Below, piece by piece: positions 7,994-17,000 of a stretch of 19,844 nucleotides of DNA. Under the pieces are notes generated by a model. That model made no database searches. It was not told the origin of the DNA and worked only from the letters and a program-made list of their open reading frames with translations. Every line of letters starts with the position of its first letter. Within the stretch, counting starts at the first letter, position 1. Origin of the DNA: Chthonomonas sp035294165 (GTDB lineage: Bacteria; Armatimonadota; Chthonomonadetes; Chthonomonadales; Chthonomonadaceae). The stretch is from the NCBI RefSeq assembly GCF_035294165.1, contig NZ_DATGLN010000101.1, positions 1 to 19,844 on the forward strand. The letters run 5' to 3'. A program made the translations under genes and the position numbers.

Positions 7994-9784
7994 TTGTCGG
8001 TTATTTTGATGACGCCTGAAAGCTCCTTCACGATGATCGCTTTGCTGAGTGGCGGGCTTGCTTGGTGCCTAGCCGCACGCCGAGCCTCTAAACGCCAGCA
8101 GCGTTACTGGGAAACGCAGCTCAAGATGGAGCAGACGCGTGGCCAGCAACTCTGCCTCTCCACCATTGAGGCGCTTACAAGTGCCATAGATGCACGCGAC
8201 CCCTACAATATCGGGCATGTAGAGTGTGTGAAACAGTGTGCCCTTGCTATCGCGCGCTCTCTCTCTCTTTCAGAAGAAGAAATGGCCGCTCTACAAGCGG
8301 CGGCCATGCTGCACAACATCGGCCGGTTGGGCGTTCCTGACCATATTTTTCTGAAAGCCGACACCCTTACACCGGAAGAACAGGAGAAGTTGCGCACTCA
8401 CCCCGTTTTAGGCGCGCGTATTCTCGCCTCCATCCCCTTCCCTTGGCCGGTGGTGCCGCTTGTGCGCCATCATGCGGAGCATTGGGATGGAAGTGGCTAT
8501 CCCGACGGCCTAAAAGGCGAGGAGATACCGGTGGGCGCGCGTATTTTGGCGGTGGCTAACACCTACAGTGCGTTGCTGCATCCGCGTCCCTTCCGCCAAC
8601 CGCTCTCGCCCAAAGAGGCCATTGCCGAGATCGAAGCGCGTGCCGGCACCCAGTTCGACCCGGCGGTGGTGGCCGCCTTTCGTACACTGGCTGTACAGAA
8701 AAGCCTTGAGGCCATACCGGCCGATGCCTTCACCTTCCAGCCAAGCAAGGATGTGAATGCTGTCCTCCACGACATTGCAGCAGCTCAAAGAGAGACGCTG
8801 GCCCTCCACACCATCACGCGCGCTCTTTCGGAAACACTACATCTCGAAGCCATGGCCGATGTGCTTCTCCATCACATTCAGGCGCTCATCGGCTGCGATG
8901 CCTGCGCCCTCTTCTTGCCGGAAGAGGGTGGCGAGTACCTTCATGCACATGCCGCAGTAGGGCTAAATGCACGTCACCTTTTAGGCAGCGTTGCCCGTGT
9001 AGGCACCTACCTCACCGGGCGTGCCTTCTTCCGTGCCGAGGCCATCTGTGCCTCCTTCCTTCCCGAAGACCTGATTCTTCGAGATGTAAGTGACCCGTGG
9101 GTACCTTTCCGCTCTACCCTCATTGTGCCGCTTGTCTCTGGTGGACAATCGTTAGGTACTATCAACCTCTACAGCGAACTGCCCGACGCTTTCAACTCGG
9201 AAACATTGCGCATCATGCGGCTTGTAGCCACCCAAGCAAGCCACGCGCTGGAACGCGCGCAACAGTTCTCCGAAATCCAGGAATCGGCCTATACCGATGC
9301 CCTCACCGGTCTCCGTAATGCGCGCTATCTACGTGAATATTTAGAGCGAGAGATAAACCGGGCCAATCGTGAAAACGGCTCTTTAGCCGTGCTGAACATA
9401 GATGTAGACCATTTTAAGCCCATTAACGATCACTACGGCCACGCCACCGGCGACCAAACGCTGAAAGATTTAGCCGACATCTTCCGCAACCATGTGCGCA
9501 ACTACGATCTTGCGGCGCGCTATGCGGGCGATGAGTTTGTGGTGGTACTTGCTCGGGCCGATCGGGTCGCTGCCGAGGTCGTCGTGAGCAAGCTGCGGCG
9601 TGCCGTGGAGCGGTACGTGAGGCAAATCCAACAGCATGACCCCGATTTTCCTCCCCTGGGAATTAGCATCGGCGTCGCCCTCTATCCGGAGGATGCCATG
9701 GACATTCAAGGGCTGCTTTGCCGCTCCGATGCCGCCATGTACGCCGATAAGCGTGCACGGCGCTCCTCGCACGAGGCCGCCTGA
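7994..9784 (+). CDS. HD-GYP (degenerate) - GAF - GGDEF signalling protein, probable diguanylate cyclase
   Basis: A short hydrophobic N-terminus (about 12-27, possibly one membrane helix) is followed by an HD-GYP domain (about 55-235), a GAF domain (about 265-430) and a GGDEF domain (about 435-590). The cyclase site is intact: RYAGDEF (Ala511-Phe515, the GGDEF signature with Ala first), and an RxxD inhibitory site (Arg502-Asp505) at the normal five-residue distance. The HD-GYP domain keeps His75, His159-His160 and GYP (168-170), but the HD pair reads His107-Asn108 and the later Asp ligand position (usually AxxDxxDA) reads AVANTYSAL (Asn189). Both are Asp to Asn changes at metal ligands, so phosphodiesterase activity is probably lost. 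Start TTG has AGGAG seven bases upstream; an in-frame ATG at 8009 is an alternative. The GAF domain may sense a small ligand. Confidence 0.93.
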   Translation: MSVILMTPESSFTMIALLSGGLAWCLAARRASKRQQRYWETQLKMEQTRGQQLCLSTIEALTSAIDARDPYNIGHVECVKQCALAIARSLSLSEEEMAALQAAAMLHNIGRLGVPDHIFLKADTLTPEEQEKLRTHPVLGARILASIPFPWPVVPLVRHHAEHWDGSGYPDGLKGEEIPVGARILAVANTYSALLHPRPFRQPLSPKEAIAEIEARAGTQFDPAVVAAFRTLAVQKSLEAIPADAFTFQPSKDVNAVLHDIAAAQRETLALHTITRALSETLHLEAMADVLLHHIQALIGCDACALFLPEEGGEYLHAHAAVGLNARHLLGSVARVGTYLTGRAFFRAEAICASFLPEDLILRDVSDPWVPFRSTLIVPLVSGGQSLGTINLYSELPDAFNSETLRIMRLVATQASHALERAQQFSEIQESAYTDALTGLRNARYLREYLEREINRANRENGSLAVLNIDVDHFKPINDHYGHATGDQTLKDLADIFRNHVRNYDLAARYAGDEFVVVLARADRVAAEVVVSKLRRAVERYVRQIQQHDPDFPPLGISIGVALYPEDAMDIQGLLCRSDAAMYADKRARRSSHEAA

Positions 9785-9791
9785 TACGCTT

Positions 9792-9853
9792 CGGCAGGAA
9801 ATCCTTCCTAAAAGAAGAAAAGACTCCTGCCGGTGGAACCGGTAGGAGTTTTT
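9792..9853 (+). promoter_or_regulatory. Candidate attenuator: antiterminator/terminator pair ahead of the oxidoreductase
   Basis: CGGCAGGA (9792-9799) is exactly complementary to TCCTGCCG (9825-9832), which is also part of the 5' arm of the terminator hairpin that follows. The two structures exclude one another. The upstream arm lies 7 bases after the stop of the GGDEF gene, and the next ATG is only 18 bases after the T run. Regulation is inferred; the pairing is seen. Confidence 0.4.
9823..9853 (+). terminator. Rho-independent terminator after the GGDEF gene
   Basis: ACTCCTGCCGGT (9823-9834) pairs with ACCGGTAGGAGT (9838-9849): 12 bp with one G-T wobble, three-base loop, then TTTT. Strong canonical form. 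It sits between the GGDEF stop and a perfect Shine-Dalgarno for the next gene. Confidence 0.85.
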
Positions 9854-9871
9854 ACTAAAGGAGGATGACAC

Positions 9872-11290
9872 ATGTATACCCTCTTCAATCGTTATCAGGA
9901 GACACGGCGAAAGTTTCTTACCCGCGCCCTCGCAGCCATTGCGGCGGCAGGCCTGCCCACATGGTACGAAAAAGAGGCTATGGCCTCGGAGCGCGCGCTC
10001 GATGCCGAACGTCCGCGTCGCCTTGGGCCAAACGACACCATTCAGTTTGGCCTCATCGGGTGTGGAGGCAAAAAGGGTGGCTTTCGCCAAGGGCTTAACG
10101 ATGCCCATGCCGCTGCCAGCAAGGCCGGCTGTAAAGTGGTGGCCGTCTGCGATGTAGATCGCACCCACTGCGCCGACGCGGCTAACGAGTTCGGCCCCGG
10201 CACAAAACAGTATCACGACTTTCGCGACCTTCTGGCCGATAAGACGATTGACGCCGTGATCATCGGCACACCCGACCACTGGCATGTCCAGATTGCGATA
10301 GCGGCTCTACGGGCAGGTAAGGATGTCTACTGTGAAAAACCACTTACCCTTACCATTGATGAAGGCAAAAAGCTGGTGCGGGTAGCCCAAGAAACCGGCC
10401 GCGTGTTTCAAGTAGGAAGCCAGCAACGTTCCGACCCTCGTTTTCGCCTTGCCTGTGAGATCGCGCGAAACGGATTGATCGGCAAGATCAAAACAGTCAC
10501 AGCTCATCTGCCCACCGGGCCTACCGGTGGCCCCTTCCAGCCACAACCGGTGCCCGACGATCTCGATTTCGATTTCTGGCTTGGCCCAGCCCCCTCCGAC
10601 CCAACCATTCTGCGGGGAGATGTGCCTGACGACATCATCTTCAACTTCTGGCGCAGTCCCGTCGCTCAATCTGACCTGCTGCCCGACTATTTTCCCGAGC
10701 GGGTCTATGGCAACTTCCGCTGGTGGCTGGACTACTCCGGTGGCATGATGACCGACTGGGGTGCCCACCACAACGACATCGCTCAATGGGGGCTTGGCAC
10801 CGACCATACCGGCCCCATCAAGGTACAAGGCTTTGGCCGAGGGCCTATCATTGGAGTAAACTGCTACAATACCTTCCCCGAGTTCGATATCTACTCTACC
10901 TATGCCGATGGCACCGTTCTTCACACCACGAACCAGGGCGAAAATGGGGTGACTTTTGAGGGCGAAAACGGCACGGTGTTTGTATCGCGCAGCCGCATCG
11001 AGGCCAGCGACCCCAAACTGCTCACCAACCCCCTGCCACCCAACGCCATAAGGCTTTATGTCTCCAACGATCATATGCAGAACTTTGTAGACTGCATTCG
11101 GACTCGCAAAGAGACCATCTGTCCGGCGAGTGTGGGGCATCGCTCAGCTACTATCTGCCATCTCGGCAACATCTCTCTGCGTCTAGGCGGCAAAATCCTT
11201 TACTGGGATCCCGAGCGCGAGACCTTCCACAACGATCCGGTGGCAGAGGCGATGCTGAGCCGACCTCGACGGAAACCCTGGTTGCTGTAG
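9872..11290 (+). CDS. Tat-exported Gfo/Idh/MocA-family oxidoreductase
   Basis: NAD(P)-dependent sugar or sugar-alcohol dehydrogenase family. The N-terminus has a twin-arginine signal, TRRKFLTRALAAIAAAGLP (Arg12-Arg13), so the folded enzyme is probably exported with its cofactor. The Rossmann motif FGLIGCGGKKGG is at about 59-70, CEKPLT at 154-159 (Lys156 catalytic in the family), and TDWGAHHNDIAQWG at 294-307 carries the conserved histidines. Length 472 suits the secreted subgroup common in Planctomycetes and Armatimonadota. The start is fixed by AAAGGAGG with good spacing. It stands alone, with a terminator just upstream and a repeat-rich gap downstream. Substrate cannot be read from sequence. 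Confidence 0.93.
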   Translation: MYTLFNRYQETRRKFLTRALAAIAAAGLPTWYEKEAMASERALDAERPRRLGPNDTIQFGLIGCGGKKGGFRQGLNDAHAAASKAGCKVVAVCDVDRTHCADAANEFGPGTKQYHDFRDLLADKTIDAVIIGTPDHWHVQIAIAALRAGKDVYCEKPLTLTIDEGKKLVRVAQETGRVFQVGSQQRSDPRFRLACEIARNGLIGKIKTVTAHLPTGPTGGPFQPQPVPDDLDFDFWLGPAPSDPTILRGDVPDDIIFNFWRSPVAQSDLLPDYFPERVYGNFRWWLDYSGGMMTDWGAHHNDIAQWGLGTDHTGPIKVQGFGRGPIIGVNCYNTFPEFDIYSTYADGTVLHTTNQGENGVTFEGENGTVFVSRSRIEASDPKLLTNPLPPNAIRLYVSNDHMQNFVDCIRTRKETICPASVGHRSATICHLGNISLRLGGKILYWDPERETFHNDPVAEAMLSRPRRKPWLL

Positions 11291-12147
11291 TACAGAGGGG
11301 AAACAAAAGAACAGTCCTCACCGGGCAGGGGACACCTCGCGGTGAGCGCCCTAGCGGACGGCGCCTTTTCCCTCAGTTTCGCGTACAGGGGTAGGCCTTG
11401 TGCCTACCCCTACCCCCTCAAGGCGGGTACTGGGGTCCCCAGAAAATCTTGCGATTTTCTGGGGGAGGGCGCCCTCCCCCTCAAGGCCGACGCCCTCCCC
11501 CTCATCTGCTAAGACCGCTGCATTGCCGTCTGCGAGGACGAAAAGGCGGCAAGGAGGCGTAAACGAAGCAGACACCTTCATTTTCAAAAAAACAATAGCA
11601 CATGTGGAATTCTTCATAAATAGTCTATTTGCTATTTTTAAATTTCACGATAATTTTACGATAGCTCTGTAGAATGGTGGTAGAGCAAAAGAAGTCCGCT
11701 AGAAAAAACACTCTCTAGAATGGAAACGTACTGCTGTGTCACTAAGGTCGGTTTTTAAAACCACCTCGCTGCACCATATTGCGGCAGGTGCGCCGCTGTT
11801 TATGGTCAGCAGTATCGCTGCCCCCGCCGAACAGGTGAGCGGCGCCATCCAGAATGTGCACCTTCTGCGAGCACACAAAGGGGCTACCAAGGGGTAAGTT
11901 ATCCGCGATGGCAAGACCAAAACGGTGTGGACCTGAGCAACACTGGCTCCAAGTCAAAATGCTCTATCTGGCCGACCCTGTGCTATCTTTCGGCATCGTT
12001 GTAGATGCCATTACAGAAACATGTTATTGTATTTCTATTATCGGCTTCTACGATGGTGGGCAGATGTTTCAAAAAAACTTCTGTCTTCGCGCCCCGTAGT
12101 TTATCTGATAATATTAAACATAAATTCACTCTAAATAGGAGAAATAG
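11291..12147. other. Intergenic region of 857 bases
   Basis: Directly after the oxidoreductase stop there are weak hairpins: CTCACCG/CGGTGAG (11317-11323 with 11340-11346) and GCGCC/GGCGC (11346-11350 with 11360-11364) followed by CTTTTC, possibly a weak terminator. The palindromic repeat copy 2 follows (separate entry). From about 11580 the DNA becomes AT-rich. Between about 11764 and 11900 the + strand reads for some 45 codons without a stop in one frame but shows no start or recognisable family; it may be a gene remnant. GATAATATT near 12107-12115 is a possible -10 for the next gene, without a good -35. Confidence 0.6.
11388..11502. repeat. Modular palindromic dispersed repeat, copy 2
   Basis: Four palindromic pieces in a row. 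GGGGTAGGC/GCCTACCCC (11388-11396 with 11402-11410). CTGGGG-T-CCCCAG (11430-11442). The 12-bp hairpin CCCCAGAAAATC/GATTTTCTGGGG (11437-11448 with 11453-11464), loop TTGC. The perfect 20-base palindrome GGGGGAGGGCGCCCTCCCCC (11461-11480). The core 11418-11487 aligns with copy 1 in the same orientation, but the tetraloop is its reverse complement. The 24-base module that lies before the core in copy 1 lies after it here (11479-11502). Confidence 0.87.
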
Positions 12148-12705
12148 GTGAAAAAAGCCTTATGTTACGTTGTCGCTTTTCTTGGTGCTCTGATTTTACT
12201 CGGCCCGCCTGCCCAAAAAGCGAAAGCGCAAAATGCGCTCTGGAGCTTTACGCTAACAAATCCAGATCAAACCGTTGTCGCCGGCACCTCCGGCACGGTG
12301 GTCTACAGTGGAACGATCACAAACAACGATACGAGCAATGTGCTCAATATCAATGGAGATAGTTTCTCAACGGGTACTTGGGATGCTTCGCTCAGCCTTT
12401 CCGAAGATCCAGCGTTCGTTAACTTTCTACAGAACACCGGCTCCCTAAACCCCGGTCAATCCTACACGGGTGCGCTGTTTGATGTAACCTATCTGACCTC
12501 TACGCCGGCCACAACGAATAACCCTTATAACGGCGCCTTCGGGATAGATACCGATGGAAATCCGAACTCCATACAACAAGGCTTCAGCCTACATGTCAGC
12601 CCCAATGCATCTACTCCAGAGGCTAGCTCGTTCTGGGGGTTGGTGGGGTTGCTCATAGTCTGTGCCTATGTTGGAATTCGGCGCCAACAGCGCTATACCG
12701 TTTAA
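12148..12705 (+). CDS. Small exported protein with PEP-CTERM-like sorting tail
   Basis: No family recognised for the body. A signal peptide covers about 1-27 (Lys-Lys, hydrophobic AFLGALILLGPPA, AKAQ cleavage). The middle is beta-rich, Asn/Thr-rich and has no Cys. The last 31 residues follow the PEP-CTERM plan: STPEASS, a hydrophobic helix FWGLVGLLIVCAYVG, then Arg-rich IRRQQR. The second Pro of classical PEP is Ala here. Such tails are known to direct processing by exosortase and surface display; no exosortase gene is in this window. The start is GTG with AGGAG at 12137-12141. A strong terminator follows immediately. An extracellular matrix or surface role is inferred. Confidence 0.82.
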   Translation: MKKALCYVVAFLGALILLGPPAQKAKAQNALWSFTLTNPDQTVVAGTSGTVVYSGTITNNDTSNVLNINGDSFSTGTWDASLSLSEDPAFVNFLQNTGSLNPGQSYTGALFDVTYLTSTPATTNNPYNGAFGIDTDGNPNSIQQGFSLHVSPNASTPEASSFWGLVGLLIVCAYVGIRRQQRYTV

Positions 12706-12724
12706 GTTCCTCCTAGGCTTCTCG

Positions 12725-12757
12725 AACCTCCCGATAACTTTATCGGGAGGTTTTTTT
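12725..12757 (+). terminator. Strong rho-independent terminator
   Basis: AACCTCCCGATAA (12725-12737) pairs perfectly with TTATCGGGAGGTT (12740-12752), with a two-base gap that melts to a small loop, then a run of seven T (12751-12757). It ends the PEP-CTERM-like gene. The stem can also serve the opposite strand, with AA-rich sequence on its other side. Confidence 0.9.
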
Positions 12758-12758
12758 G

Positions 12759-12767
12759 TGGTAAAAT
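12759..12767 (+). promoter_or_regulatory. Extended -10 promoter element for the transporter gene
   Basis: TGGTAAAAT fits TGn-TAnnAT and begins one base after the terminator T run, 44 bases before the ATG at 12811. Any -35 would fall inside the terminator hairpin. Moderate support only. Confidence 0.4.
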
Positions 12768-12810
12768 CGCCGCAACGATCTAAACTTTCAATCTCTCGAA
12801 AGCGGTTTTT

Positions 12811-14070
12811 ATGACAGATAGAGGCCTACTTGCGGTCGTCATTTTCTCTTTGGTCTACCTCATTATCCTCGCCGGAGAGAACTCCCCACGAAAACTCGAT
12901 CGCCCCGCCGCCAGCCTCGTGGGCGCCGTTCTGATGATTGTGGCCGGCGTGCTAACGCGCCGCGAGGCAGCCCAGGCCATTGACCTGGCCACCCTAGCCC
13001 TCTTACTCGGCATGATGATCGTTATCCACTACGCCATCATCTCCGGCCTGCTCGATATGCTGGCAAGAACGTTGGTGTATCGAAGCCGTACCCCAGGTCA
13101 GCTCCTCTGGGTCGTCTGTGGTACCGCAGGCTTGCTCTCCGCGCTCTTCGTCAACGATACCATCTGTTTGTTGATGACCCCGCTGATTCTCAGTGTAGCC
13201 CGCAGGGCCAAACTACCCGCCGAGCCGTACCTATTGGCGTTGGCCACCAGCAGCAATGTAGGCTCGGTGATGACCCTTACAGGCAACCCACAAGATATTC
13301 TCATCGGCCAATCCTCTCAATGGAGTTGGGGCGGATATGCTTTGAGGATGGTGCCCATCGGACTTATTTGCCTCTTGCTCAACGGCGCGATCGTGCGTTG
13401 GCTCTACGCCAAAAAGCTTGCTGGGCTTCAGATGCCCACAGAAAACACTCCGCTGGAACGAGAGGGACGGCTTGATCGCAAATTAGCCATAAAAACAGGT
13501 GCAGTGCTTTCAGGTCTACTCATCGCCTTCTTAGCAGGAGCCCCTATGGACTTGGCCGCCCTCTGCGCCGCAGTGGCGTTGCTGATTTGGGCTAACCGCC
13601 CGACCGAAGAGACGTTTGCAAGGGTGGACTGGGCGCTGCTGCTGTTTTTTGCCGGACTTTTTGTGGTGGTAGATGGGGTCAACCGAGCGGAAGGACCGGT
13701 TTTCGCCCGATTGGCCCCCCTTCTTTTCCACAACGCCGGCAGTCTAGCTCAGCTAAGCCTTTTCTCGTTGGCCTCTGTAGTGGGCAGTAACCTATTCAGC
13801 AATGTGCCTTTCGTAATGCTAGCTCGCGGGTGGGTAACCACCCATGCGCAAGCTCCCCTACTATGGCTTGTGCTGGCGGCATCGAGCACTTTTGCCGGCA
13901 ACCTCACGCTGCTGGGAAGTGTGGCCAACCTGATCGTAGCCCAAGGGGCGAAGGAGGAATGCCCCCTTGGCTTCTGGCCTTTTTTGAAAGTAGGCATCCC
14001 TTCCACCCTCGTCACCACCTTCGCGGCAACCCTTATGCTATGGGTTTATCGGCAGCTTGGACTGATTTGA
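12811..14070 (+). CDS. ArsB/SLC13-like anion transporter (YbiR type)
   Basis: Integral membrane protein, about 11 helices, 419 residues, of the ion-transporter superfamily that includes ArsB, CitM and SLC13 carriers. Two related halves are visible: SALFVNDTICLLMTPLIL and NVGSVMTLTGNPQDILI in the first (about 113-165), and GSNLFSNVPFVML and GNLTLLGSVANLIVA in the second (about 325-376). The paired NxGS/TGNP-type segments are the substrate-binding hairpins of the family. The ribosome site is weak (GAAAGCGG). Substrate unknown: organic anion, arsenite or other; no ars genes lie nearby. Its 3' end overlaps the converging tricorn gene by 33 bases. Confidence 0.87.
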   Translation: MTDRGLLAVVIFSLVYLIILAGENSPRKLDRPAASLVGAVLMIVAGVLTRREAAQAIDLATLALLLGMMIVIHYAIISGLLDMLARTLVYRSRTPGQLLWVVCGTAGLLSALFVNDTICLLMTPLILSVARRAKLPAEPYLLALATSSNVGSVMTLTGNPQDILIGQSSQWSWGGYALRMVPIGLICLLLNGAIVRWLYAKKLAGLQMPTENTPLEREGRLDRKLAIKTGAVLSGLLIAFLAGAPMDLAALCAAVALLIWANRPTEETFARVDWALLLFFAGLFVVVDGVNRAEGPVFARLAPLLFHNAGSLAQLSLFSLASVVGSNLFSNVPFVMLARGWVTTHAQAPLLWLVLAASSTFAGNLTLLGSVANLIVAQGAKEECPLGFWPFLKVGIPSTLVTTFAATLMLWVYRQLGLI

Positions 14071-17000
14071 GGGTTTGTAGGTGCCGTGAATGCCGTGAAA
14101 GTCGGCGGCCGATCCGCCATTGGGGTTATCGTTAGCGCTGCGTAGCACCACAGGCGGGTTCTCCTCTGAGTTGCTTACCGGTGGCAGCTCCCGCAGAAGC
14201 GTTTGCACGGCCACAATCAGCTGGTTATCCTTATGCTCGGCGATGTCGTTTGGTTTGTTAACCACGATGATGTCGGGCTTAACCCCCAGGTTTTCAAGGT
14301 TTTGGCCCGACAGGGTGTAGTAGCCCCAAGAGGGCAAGCGGAAGTGCGTTCCGTCCACAAGGGTGCCCTCATAGGTGCCGATAACATAGCCCGGTGTGGG
14401 CACACCTACCACGAGGCCTCTTTTAAGCGCCTCAAAACTAGCGGCAAATATCTCCGCATCGCTATAGGAGTTTTGGTCTATCAAAAGCACAATCGGTTTG
14501 GTAAAAGCCCGAAGCGGCTGTGTCTCCAATAGGCCATCACGAGGTTTCGTGTAGGCATAAACCTTCTGATCGAGGGCACGCAACACCTCATTATGGGTAT
14601 TCCCCCCTCCATTTCGGCGTATGTCGAGAATAAGCCCCTCTTTTCGCATGGCGATGCTATAGAGGTCGCGTTCAAAGCTACGAAGCGAGCTTTGATCCAT
14701 CGCACGGATATGGATATAGGCCAAACGCCCACCCGAAAGCTTATCCACCAACTCACGGTTCTGCTTTACCCAGTTTTTGTATTCCAAATCCGCCCATTGA
14801 CCTAATGTTATGGGCTTGATCTCCACGGTGCGTGCTCCCTGCTCGGTAGGTTTTGTGTTAACGAGCAGCTTAACGGTTTTCCCAGCCTTGTCTTGTAGCG
14901 TCTGATAGTAGTACTCGTTCATTGAAACTGGTTTACCATCCACTTGCAAAATATAGTCGCCTGGATTGATTCGGGATTGGGGCTGATCGCCGGGGCCATC
15001 GGGCATCACACTCACCACTTTTAGGCCCGGGCCAAGGTAGTTGTAATCGTATTTCAAACCCAGTGTGGCCGTCTGAGGGCCGCTAGACGCGATGGCCGGA
15101 GAGATTTCGGAGTGAGAGGAGTTCACCTCACCAACCATTTCCGACAGCAGGTTCGCAAACTCCCATGGTGTGCCCACACCATCGAGTTGAGGTTTGTACT
15201 TCTCCCACAGGGCAGCCCAATTCACACCGTTCATACTCGGATCATAGAAAGCCGCTCCGAACCGACGATAGAACTCGTTGAAGGCCTGTAGATAGAGCAA
15301 CTCCCGATTGAACGTATAGTTCGCATTAAAGTTAACGACTTCAGGCGTCCCTGCAGGGCCTGGCGGAGCCCCTAACGAGCGAGGCGTCCCGTTGGCGCCA
15401 AGATAAAAGAAACGCTTACCATCCGGTGTGAACTCAATGCCGCCCCCAGGCTCTCCTTGGCTGGTCAACTGCGTTACCGAGCCTCCCTGCACAGGCACAG
15501 CCCAGAAGTTATTGTTAGCATGAAAAACGATGTACTTGCTATCGGGAGTAATGGCGTAGTCATCCACCGGAGCAGGTGTTTGAATAAGCTCCGCCCGATC
15601 GGTAATACCGTCGAAGTCAATCTTCACTTGAACGGGCGCGTTCGGCGGCTGTTTCGGCTCTAACCCCGGCTTGAGAAGGGGTAAACGGAACAACTGCGGA
15701 GTGCCGTTTCTATCGGAAATGAAAATGAGGTATTTTCCATCCCTTGTAAACTGCGGATCGGCATTGTTGTTCGGATAGGCCGTTATGTTAACCGGTGTGC
15801 CGCCTACGCTAGGTACCACCCAAATATCGCGCGTGCCATAGCGATCCATGCGCGAAAAGGCCAGCCATTTGCTATCCGGTGACCACGCGAAGGAGTTGAT
15901 GCCTGTGCCGTAGAGGTTATCTCCGTTGCCGGCGGCCACCATCCGTTCCGGCTCTCCGCCGGCAGCCCGTACCACATAGAGGCCGGGTTTGGGGCCTGCT
16001 TTTGCGTAGGCGATATAGACCCCATCCGGCGACCAGTTGGTATTGCTCTCTTGCGCCATATCGTTGGTGAGCCGTGTGATCTGCTTGGTCTTCACATCAA
16101 TGGTGTACAGATCGGGCTGATTACCGACATCCGAAATAAAACCGATGCGCGTGCCGTCAGGCGACCAGGTGAGGTCGTTGTTGTTAGCGATGTTGTTGGT
16201 GAGACGCTCTGCATCGCCACCTGTCGTGGGCACCAGCCAGATATTCCCTTTCAGAACCAGGGCCAGCGTTTTACCATCAGGGGAAAGATGGCTTTCGTCG
16301 GCGCCATCATGAAGCACCATCTGTTCGGTGTTTTGGACGGGGCTATCCGAGGGCGCGTAGATGGTGAGGGGATGCGCATCAGAGCCATCTGGTTTCACCG
16401 TATAGATGTCGCCTTTATAGAGATAGCAGATCAGCGAGCCGTTGCGTGCAATGCTAGGCCATCGCACGGCATCGGTGGTGTAGTGAGTCACGGCTTGTGG
16501 TGGGCCGCCATCTAGCGGCACCCGCCAAATGTTGGGCGTATTGCTGCGCCCATAGATGGTGGTGATGAAAAGCGACCTTCCGTCTGGGGCATACAGCGGC
16601 CAAAACTGTTGAGCCGGGGTAGAGAGCACCTGGCGAACCCTGCCGGTCGCCAAATCCTCCACCATCGTTTGGGCAGCAACACTGCCCCGATACCACCCCC
16701 GCCACCAGGGCTGACCGCTGCGCGTATAGGCGATCTGCTTGCCATCCGGCGAGCTAACGGCAAACCGTAGAGGTTCGGTATCGTGGGTCAACTGCTTTAG
16801 AGAGCGGTCACGCAGGTCTATGGAAAAGATGGCAAAGGTATGGGTATCACGCCCGGCCGAGTAAAACAGCAGATGATAGCCATCCGGCATCCAATCGGTA
16901 ACCCAGTTGCTGCCGCTAAAGTAGGTAACCTGTCGTGGTTCCCCTCCACGAGCCGGAATAATATAGATGCCGAAGTTCCCTCGGCGCAGACTGGAGAAGG

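Noticed and set aside
9470..10285. 271-codon minus-strand reading frame across the GGDEF and oxidoreductase genes
   Set aside because: It is antisense to two conserved genes and to the terminator between them; no protein motif is seen.
10307..11140. 277-codon minus-strand reading frame inside the oxidoreductase gene
   Set aside because: It is fully antisense to a well-recognised enzyme and shows no family motif or ribosome site.
11351..11672. Short reading frames on both strands through repeat copy 2
   Set aside because: The translations are only the repeat read in frame; copy 1 gives a similar peptide on the minus strand for the same reason.
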